This document shows, in pieces, positions 30,932 through 35,385 of a DNA stretch of 35,385 nt. The notes under the pieces were generated by a model. The model was not told where the DNA came from. It ran no database searches and saw nothing but the letters and a program-made list of their open reading frames with translations. Origin of the DNA: Allorhizocola rhizosphaerae (lineage in GTDB: Bacteria; Actinomycetota; Actinomycetes; Mycobacteriales; Micromonosporaceae); the NCBI RefSeq assembly GCF_003426775.1, contig NZ_QJUG01000078.1:1-35385 (forward strand), in the 5' to 3' direction. Position numbers and translations under genes: made by a program. The stretch's first letter is position 1, and every line of letters begins with the position of its first letter.

Positions 30932-32158
30932 TCAGGCTTGGATAAAGAGGAGCGCGACATTGTGTCCGCCGAAGCCGAACGAGTTGTTCAGTGCCGCGGG
31001 GATGGTCATCTGGCGGGCCTTGTGGGCCGCCACATCGAGGTTAAGCGCGTCGTCCGGGTCGTCGAGGTTAATCGTCGGCGGGATGACACCGTCGCGGATG
31101 GACAGGATGGTGGCGATGGACTCCAGCGCCCCCGCCGCCCCCAGCAGGTGACCGGTCATGGACTTGGTCGCGGTGAGCACCGGGTGGTCGCCGATCACCC
31201 GCAGCACGCCGACCACCTCGGCCATGTCGCCGACCGGTGTCGACGTGGCATGCGCGTTGACGTGCATCACGTCCTTGGGCGAGATGCCGCCGTCGCGCAG
31301 CGCCGCGAGCATGGCCCGCGCGCCGCCCTCGGCCTCGGGGTGCGGCTGCACGATGTCGAACCCGTCCGACGTCATGCCGGCGCCCGCCAGCCGGGCATAG
31401 ACACGCGCTCCACGCGCGCGAGCGTGGTCTTCCCGCTCAAGCACGATGATCCCCCCGCCCTCGCCGAGCACGAACCCGTCGCGGCCCTTATCCCACGGGC
31501 GGGACGCCTTCTTCGGCTCGTCGTTGCGCGTGGACATGGCGCGCATCGAGGCGAACCCGGCGATCGGCAGCGGATGGATCACCGCCTCGACGCCGCCCGC
31601 GAGCACGACATCTGCCCGCCCCGCCCGGATCATGTCCAGACCCCAGGCGATGGCCTCGGCTCCCGTGGCGCACGCGCTGGTCGGCGCGTGCACCCCGGCG
31701 CGAGCCCGGTATTCCAGGCCGACGAACGCGGCCGGCCCGTTGGGCATGAGCATGGGCACGGTGTGCGGGCTCACCTTGCGCGGCCCCGACTGCTCCAGGA
31801 TGTCGTCCTGGGCGAGCAGGGTGGTCGCCCCGCCGATGCCCGAGCCGACCACCACACCGAGCCGTTCCGGGTCCAGGCCCGCCTCGGCCAGGCCGGCATC
31901 GGCCCACGCCTCGGCGGCGGCGATGAGCGCGCACGCCTCGGAGCGGTCCATCCTTCTGAGCTTGATCCGATCGAGCTTTTCGCTGGGCTCGACCGCCAGC
32001 TGGGCGGCGATGCGGACCGGCAGATTCGCGGCCCACTCCTGGGTCAGCGGGCTGACCCCGGAGTGGCCGGCCAGCATCGCGTCCCAGGTGGAGGCGACGT
32101 CCCCGCCGAGCGGGGTCGTGGCACCCATTCCTGTGACGACAACGGCAGGCTTGGACAC
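30932..32158 (-). CDS. fabF: beta-ketoacyl-ACP synthase II (KAS II)
   Basis: A 408-residue condensing enzyme. The Cys-His-His catalytic set is complete: Cys163 in APTSACATGAEAI, His303 in VNAHATSTPVGD, and His337 in SMTGHLLGAAGALE. It elongates acyl-ACP with malonyl-ACP, in the dissociated type II system. Near the C-terminus NNSFGFGGHNVALLF is the usual KAS ending. It starts 14 bp after acpP and ends 13 bp before accD. Length is normal for FabF. Close relatives include polyketide KS-alpha subunits, but the operon context makes FabF the clear choice. Confidence 0.95.
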   Translation of the reverse strand: MSKPAVVVTGMGATTPLGGDVASTWDAMLAGHSGVSPLTQEWAANLPVRIAAQLAVEPSEKLDRIKLRRMDRSEACALIAAAEAWADAGLAEAGLDPERLGVVVGSGIGGATTLLAQDDILEQSGPRKVSPHTVPMLMPNGPAAFVGLEYRARAGVHAPTSACATGAEAIAWGLDMIRAGRADVVLAGGVEAVIHPLPIAGFASMRAMSTRNDEPKKASRPWDKGRDGFVLGEGGGIIVLEREDHARARGARVYARLAGAGMTSDGFDIVQPHPEAEGGARAMLAALRDGGISPKDVMHVNAHATSTPVGDMAEVVGVLRVIGDHPVLTATKSMTGHLLGAAGALESIATILSIRDGVIPPTINLDDPDDALNLDVAAHKARQMTIPAALNNSFGFGGHNVALLFIQA

Positions 32159-32172
32159 GACAAAACTCTTTT

Positions 32173-32412
32173 CTACAGGTTCTTCAGAACGAAGTCGGCT
32201 GCGTCACCAACGGTCCGCAGGTTCTGCACCTCGTCGTCCGGGATCTTGACGCCGAACTTCTCCTCGGCGGCGACGACGACCTCGACCATGGACAGGGAGT
32301 CGACGTCGAGCTCCTCAGTGAACGACTTCTCCTCGGAGACGTCGGCGGGGTCCACCCCGGCGACCTCTTCCAGGATCTCTGCCAGGCCGGCGATGACTTC
32401 CTCGCGGGTCAT
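32173..32412 (-). CDS. acpP: acyl carrier protein
   Basis: A 79-residue acidic protein. The phosphopantetheine site is Ser39 in ELDVDSLSMVEVV. The helix I start TREEVIAGLAEILEEVAG and the C-terminal RTVGDAADFVLKNL are typical of fatty acid ACPs. ATG 32412 follows AAAGGAAAG and is preferred over longer upstream starts that add basic residues foreign to ACPs. It carries the growing acyl chain between FabD, FabH and FabF. It sits between fabH (34-bp gap) and fabF (14 bp). Confidence 0.95.
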   Translation of the reverse strand: MTREEVIAGLAEILEEVAGVDPADVSEEKSFTEELDVDSLSMVEVVVAAEEKFGVKIPDDEVQNLRTVGDAADFVLKNL

Positions 32413-32446
32413 TTCTTTCCTTTCGATTTTTGTTGGTACCTGATAA

Positions 32447-33388
32447 CTACGGGCAGCGGACGACCTGACCCGCATAGGTCAGACCGCCGCCGAAGCCGAC
32501 GAGCAGAACGGGCGCACCAGACTTGATCTCGCCGCGTTCGATCATTTTGGACAGGGCGAGCGGGATGCTCGCCGCGGACGTGTTGCCCGATTCGACGATG
32601 TCGCGCGCCACGACGTCGGGGTTGACGCCGAGTTTGCGGGCGATCGGCTCGATGATGCGCAGGTTGGCCTGGTGCGGCACGAACCCGCCGAGCTCCGACG
32701 GCTCGACGCCCGCCCTCTTGCACGCCTCGATGGCGATGCCCGGAACCTGGGTGGTGGCCCAGCGGAACACCTTCTGTCCTTCTTGGACGATGTATGGCCG
32801 CCAGCCCTCGATGGCGATGGCCTCGCTCGGGTCGGACCCCCACACCACGGGTCCGACACCGGGCTCCTCGTCGTCACCGACGGCGGTGAGCACGGCCGCG
32901 CCGGCCGCGTCGCCGAAGATGACCGCGGTGGAGCGATCGGTCCAGTCGGTGATCTCCGACAGCTTCTCGACGCCGATGACGATCGCGCTGCGGGCCGCGC
33001 CCGCCCGGATCGCGTGGTCGGCGGTCGCCAGCGCGTAGGAGAACCCGGAGCACGCGGTGTTGAGGTCGAACGCGGCCGGGGCGGCGATGCCCAGCTTGGC
33101 CGCGACGCGACAGGCGGTGTTGGGGCTGCGGTCGGCCGCCGAGCACGTGGCCACGACGACGAGATCGATGTCCTCGACGGTCAGGCCCGACGCCGCGAGC
33201 GCCTTCTCGGCCGCGAACCCCGCCATGTCGGCGACTGTCTCGCTGTCGGCGATGCGGCGCTCCTTGATGCCGACGCGCGACTGGATCCACTCGTCGTTGG
33301 TGTCGACCATCTGGGCGAGGTCGTGGTTGGTGAGCACTCGCGACGGCTGGTAGTGACCGAACGAGAGGATCTTGCTGCCTTTGTTCAT
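32447..33388 (-). CDS. fabH: beta-ketoacyl-ACP synthase III (KAS III)
   Basis: A 313-residue initiation condensing enzyme. The catalytic residues are Cys113 in FDLNTACSGFSYAL, His239 in GFVPHQANLRIIEP and Asn269 in VESGNTSAASIPLAL. The entry DEWIQSRVGIKERRIAD is also typical. It condenses a short acyl-CoA primer with malonyl-ACP and so sets the starter; actinomycete FabH often accepts branched primers, which cannot be judged here. ATG 33388 overlaps the fabD stop as ATGA. Confidence 0.95.
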   Translation of the reverse strand: MNKGSKILSFGHYQPSRVLTNHDLAQMVDTNDEWIQSRVGIKERRIADSETVADMAGFAAEKALAASGLTVEDIDLVVVATCSAADRSPNTACRVAAKLGIAAPAAFDLNTACSGFSYALATADHAIRAGAARSAIVIGVEKLSEITDWTDRSTAVIFGDAAGAAVLTAVGDDEEPGVGPVVWGSDPSEAIAIEGWRPYIVQEGQKVFRWATTQVPGIAIEACKRAGVEPSELGGFVPHQANLRIIEPIARKLGVNPDVVARDIVESGNTSAASIPLALSKMIERGEIKSGAPVLLVGFGGGLTYAGQVVRCP

Positions 33389-34563
33389 GAAAGCTCTCCG
33401 ATGCGGGCAAGCGGCTGCCCGGGTGCGACTGGGTCATCGTGGTGCGCCAGCCATTCGATCAGGTGGCCCGCCTGGAGGGCGGTCACGTCTGCCGAACCCT
33501 GGCGGGTCACGATCTGCCCGATGAGCTGGCCCGCCTTGATCGGCGCGCCCTCCTCCAGGTCGGGCGCGGGCTGGAAGTTGCCGGCCCCGCCGGCGACGAC
33601 CACGCGGAAGTGCAGGGTCGGCTCGTGTGATGGGTGCGCGCCGTGCCGCGCGATCAGATCGCGGGCGGCGGGCAGGTCGTCGGGTGTGTTCAGGGTGACG
33701 ATCTCGGGCAGGTGGTCGCCCTTGAGCTCGCGCTTGATCAGCCCGGCCAGCGTGCCGGCGGGCGGAAGCTCGATGACGGCGGTGACGCCCAGGTCGGCCA
33801 GCGTGCGCATGCACAGGTCCCACCGGACCGGCGCGGTCACCTGGCGCACCAGCCGGGACAGGAGCTCGCTGCCTTCGGTGACCGCCGCACCGTCGGCATT
33901 GGACAGAAGCAGCCGGGCGGGGTGTGCCGGGATGATCCCACCCGCGACGGCGGTGAGGGCCTGTTCGGCCGGCGCCATGTAGGGCGTGTGGAAGGCGCCC
34001 GCCACCTGGAGGGTGATCACCCTGGTGCGGGCGGGCGGCTCGGCGGCGAACTTTTCCAGCCGCTCGCGAAGTCCGGCCGCCACGATCTGCCCCGCGCCGT
34101 TGCGGTTGGCCGGGTGGAGGCCGTGCTTGTCAAGCGCGGCAAGGACTTCGGCCTCGTCGCCACCGAGCACGGCCGCCATGCCGGTGGGCTCAAGGGCGCA
34201 CGCGGCGGCCATCTCGCGCCCGCGCAGTCCGGCGAGCGTGATGGCGGCCTCGGGGGACAGGACCCCGGCGAGCGCGGCGGCGCCGAGCTCACCGACGCTG
34301 TGCCCGGCGACAACCGAGACATCGGCGATGGGCAGATGGTCGGCGGCCAGCAGGGCGGCGGCGATCAGTAGCGGCTGGGTCTTGGCCGTGTCCTTGATCT
34401 CCTCGGCGTCGGCCTGGGTCCCGAGGTGTACCAGATCGACGCCGGCCATGGCCGACCACCAGCGCAGCCTCGACTCGGCCCCATCGAGGCCCAGCCATGG
34501 AGTGAGGAAGCCTGGCTTCTGGGCACCCTGCCCAGGCGAGAGAACGGCAAGCACGTTATCCAC
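33385..34563 (-). CDS. fabD: malonyl-CoA:ACP transacylase with extra C-terminal lipoyl/biotinyl-like domain
   Basis: A 392-residue protein. Residues 1-310 are a FabD: VLSPGQGAQKPGFLTPWL, Ser89 in AGHSVGELGAAALAG, and His192 in VAGAFHTPYMAP. It loads malonyl on ACP. Streptomycete FabD stops near residue 316, but here about 75 residues follow (318-390): an EEGAPIKAGQLIGQIVTRQG stretch and HLIEWLAHHDDPVAPGQPLA, the pattern of a biotinyl/lipoyl barrel. The hairpin that should carry the modified Lys (EAMKM or ETDKA) shows no Lys, so it is probably unmodified. GTG 34563 is the given start; a GTG three codons later is possible. It overlaps fabH by ATGA. Confidence 0.92.
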   Translation of the reverse strand: MDNVLAVLSPGQGAQKPGFLTPWLGLDGAESRLRWWSAMAGVDLVHLGTQADAEEIKDTAKTQPLLIAAALLAADHLPIADVSVVAGHSVGELGAAALAGVLSPEAAITLAGLRGREMAAACALEPTGMAAVLGGDEAEVLAALDKHGLHPANRNGAGQIVAAGLRERLEKFAAEPPARTRVITLQVAGAFHTPYMAPAEQALTAVAGGIIPAHPARLLLSNADGAAVTEGSELLSRLVRQVTAPVRWDLCMRTLADLGVTAVIELPPAGTLAGLIKRELKGDHLPEIVTLNTPDDLPAARDLIARHGAHPSHEPTLHFRVVVAGGAGNFQPAPDLEEGAPIKAGQLIGQIVTRQGSADVTALQAGHLIEWLAHHDDPVAPGQPLARIGELS

Positions 34564-34622
34564 CCTGAAGGATCTCGCTTGGACGCGCCTTGGTCACCGC
34601 TCACCAAATCCTCCTACGCCAG

Positions 34623-34639
34623 TTGTCGGAGTCCTACAA
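34623..34639. promoter_or_regulatory. candidate FasR operator upstream of fabD
   Basis: TTGTCGGAGTCCTACAA is a 17-bp palindrome: TTGT, GGA, TCC and ACAA pair symmetrically, with only the centre and two single positions unmatched. It overlaps the fasR stop codon and lies about 60 bp upstream of fabD, where an activator site would be expected. In Streptomyces, FasR activates the fabDHPF operon. That this palindrome is its site is inference. Confidence 0.45.
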
Positions 34640-35383
34640 AGGCCCGCCCGCCGGCTCAAGTCTGCCCAGGGCAAGGGCTATGCGCAGGGTGAAGGCGTCG
34701 CGGGGGAGCAGGGGTGCGAATCCGGTCACTTCCGCGATTCGCCGGAGCCTGTACCGAACCGTATTCGGATGGACAAAAAGGGCACGAGCGGTGGCCTCAA
34801 GGGCTCCTCCATTGGCCAGGAAGGCGTCCAGGGTCTCCAATAGCTCGCCGCTCGCCTTGACGAGCGCGCCGTAGGCGGCCTGCCGCAGGATCCGCCGCGC
34901 CTCGCCATCGCCCGACAAGGCCCGCTCCGGCAGCAGGTCGTCCGATGGGACCGGCCGGGGCGCGTCGGGCCACGCGGGCGCCGCCCGGTAGCCGGCCATG
35001 GCTGAGCGCGCCGACTCCGTGGCCGCCTCAAGCGTGGGCACGCTCGGGCCCACCACGACCGGGCCCGGCCCATAGACGGTGAGCAATGATTTGGCTGCGG
35101 CTGCGATGTCTTTCGCCCCGCCGACCACGACCACGAGACGATCCCCGTGAACCCCGCCGAGCACCTCGAACTTGGCCCGCCGGGCCGCCCGGGCCACGGC
35201 GTGCAACACCGCGCTCGCCTCGCCGCCGGGGGACTTGCCAACCACCACGACCACGGGCGGCGCGTCGGTCCAGCCCAGCGCGGCCGCCCGGCTGGCAAGC
35301 ACGTCGGCCGAGTCACCGCGCAGCAGCGCGTCCACCAGCAGGGCTTGCAGGCGCGCGTCCCACGCGCCACGGGACTCGGCGGC
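34634..35383 (-). CDS. fasR: PucR-family transcriptional regulator FasR, partial
   Basis: The gene enters from the right edge of the window; its N-terminus is missing. The frame is open to the edge and reads AESRGAWDARLQALLVDALL at its first visible residues. The GGDEF-like/central CdaR part follows (VVVVVGKSPGGEASAVLHAV). The C-terminus has the PucR helix-turn-helix: LLETLDAFLANGGALEATAR then ALFVHPNTVRYRLRRIAEVT, ending in FTLRIALALGRL. FasR is the known activator of the fabD operon in Streptomyces, and the same gene order supports the name. It is followed by a 70-bp gap and fabD on the same strand. Confidence 0.88.
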   Translation of the reverse strand, partial: AAESRGAWDARLQALLVDALLRGDSADVLASRAAALGWTDAPPVVVVVGKSPGGEASAVLHAVARAARRAKFEVLGGVHGDRLVVVVGGAKDIAAAAKSLLTVYGPGPVVVGPSVPTLEAATESARSAMAGYRAAPAWPDAPRPVPSDDLLPERALSGDGEARRILRQAAYGALVKASGELLETLDAFLANGGALEATARALFVHPNTVRYRLRRIAEVTGFAPLLPRDAFTLRIALALGRLEPAGGPL

Positions 35384-35385
35384 GC

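Noticed and set aside
29356..30945. 529-residue plus-strand frame opposite accD, and a similar one at 30938-32443 opposite fabF
   Set aside because: Both are shadows of strongly supported carboxyltransferase and ketosynthase genes.
1..35385. tRNA, rRNA, integrase or insertion sequence
   Set aside because: No tRNA cloverleaf, rRNA segment, transposase or integrase motif was recognised on either strand, so no mobile-element boundary can be drawn despite the decayed genes at 20.6-29.5 kb.

Overview
This window is high-GC actinobacterial DNA. The best fit is a filamentous actinomycete, probably of the Streptosporangiales. The grounds are a FasR-FabD-FabH-AcpP-FabF type II fatty acid operon followed by an AccD-type carboxyltransferase, a DUF3145 gene beside it, an ATP-dependent ligase of the LigC type, a mycothiol-dependent enzyme family member, an actinobacterial HelD, and many GTG starts. 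The order is an inference; no rRNA or tRNA marker is present.

Region 1 (about 1-15,200): a surface-glycan or glycoconjugate locus. A methyltransferase (minus strand) diverges from a GT4 glycosyltransferase, a Wzx-like flippase and a Wzy/O-antigen-ligase-like protein. From 5,052 to 15,213 follows a very tight run of ten genes, mostly with 4-bp ATGA/GTGA overlaps: a WlbA/WbpB-like sugar-nucleotide dehydrogenase, E1-alpha and E1-beta of a 2-oxoacid dehydrogenase, a three-part protein (lipoyl domain + E1/E3-binding domain + NeuD/PglD-type sugar acyltransferase), a DegT aminotransferase, a second GT4, a GalE-like epimerase, a second DegT-type aminotransferase with an extra N-terminal alpha/beta-hydrolase-like domain, a PhyH-type Fe(II)/2-oxoglutarate dioxygenase and a DinB/maleylpyruvate-isomerase-like protein. 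The three-part protein is the most striking item. The acyltransferase domain normally found in a pyruvate dehydrogenase E2 is replaced by a sugar N-acyltransferase. This suggests that a 2-oxoacid is decarboxylated, its acyl group loaded on the lipoyl arm, and then passed directly to an amino sugar made by the dehydrogenase and aminotransferase, bypassing acyl-CoA.

Region 2 (15,200-20,600): a secreted lipocalin-like protein and an M48 membrane protease, transcribed divergently from an extremely compact start region; then LigC, divergent from a long SufS-like class V PLP enzyme. Region 3 (20,600-24,300): an accessory, decaying stretch with a frameshifted Uma2 nuclease, a fossil of a two-component system, a palindromic repeat, a polymorphic toxin with a papain-fold glutamine-deamidase domain paired with a TPR/membrane protein, and a small membrane-anchored protein. 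Region 4 (24,300-29,500): HelD-like RNA polymerase-recycling ATPase with DedA, a beta-carbonic anhydrase followed by a decayed copy of its own 3' end, a small unknown protein, DUF3145 and a sigma-factor fossil.

Region 5 (29,500-35,385, minus strand): the fatty acid synthesis operon fasR (cut by the window edge)-fabD-fabH-acpP-fabF-accD, with a candidate operator between fasR and fabD and a strong hairpin after accD. FabD carries an unusual C-terminal lipoyl/biotinyl-like domain without an attachment lysine.
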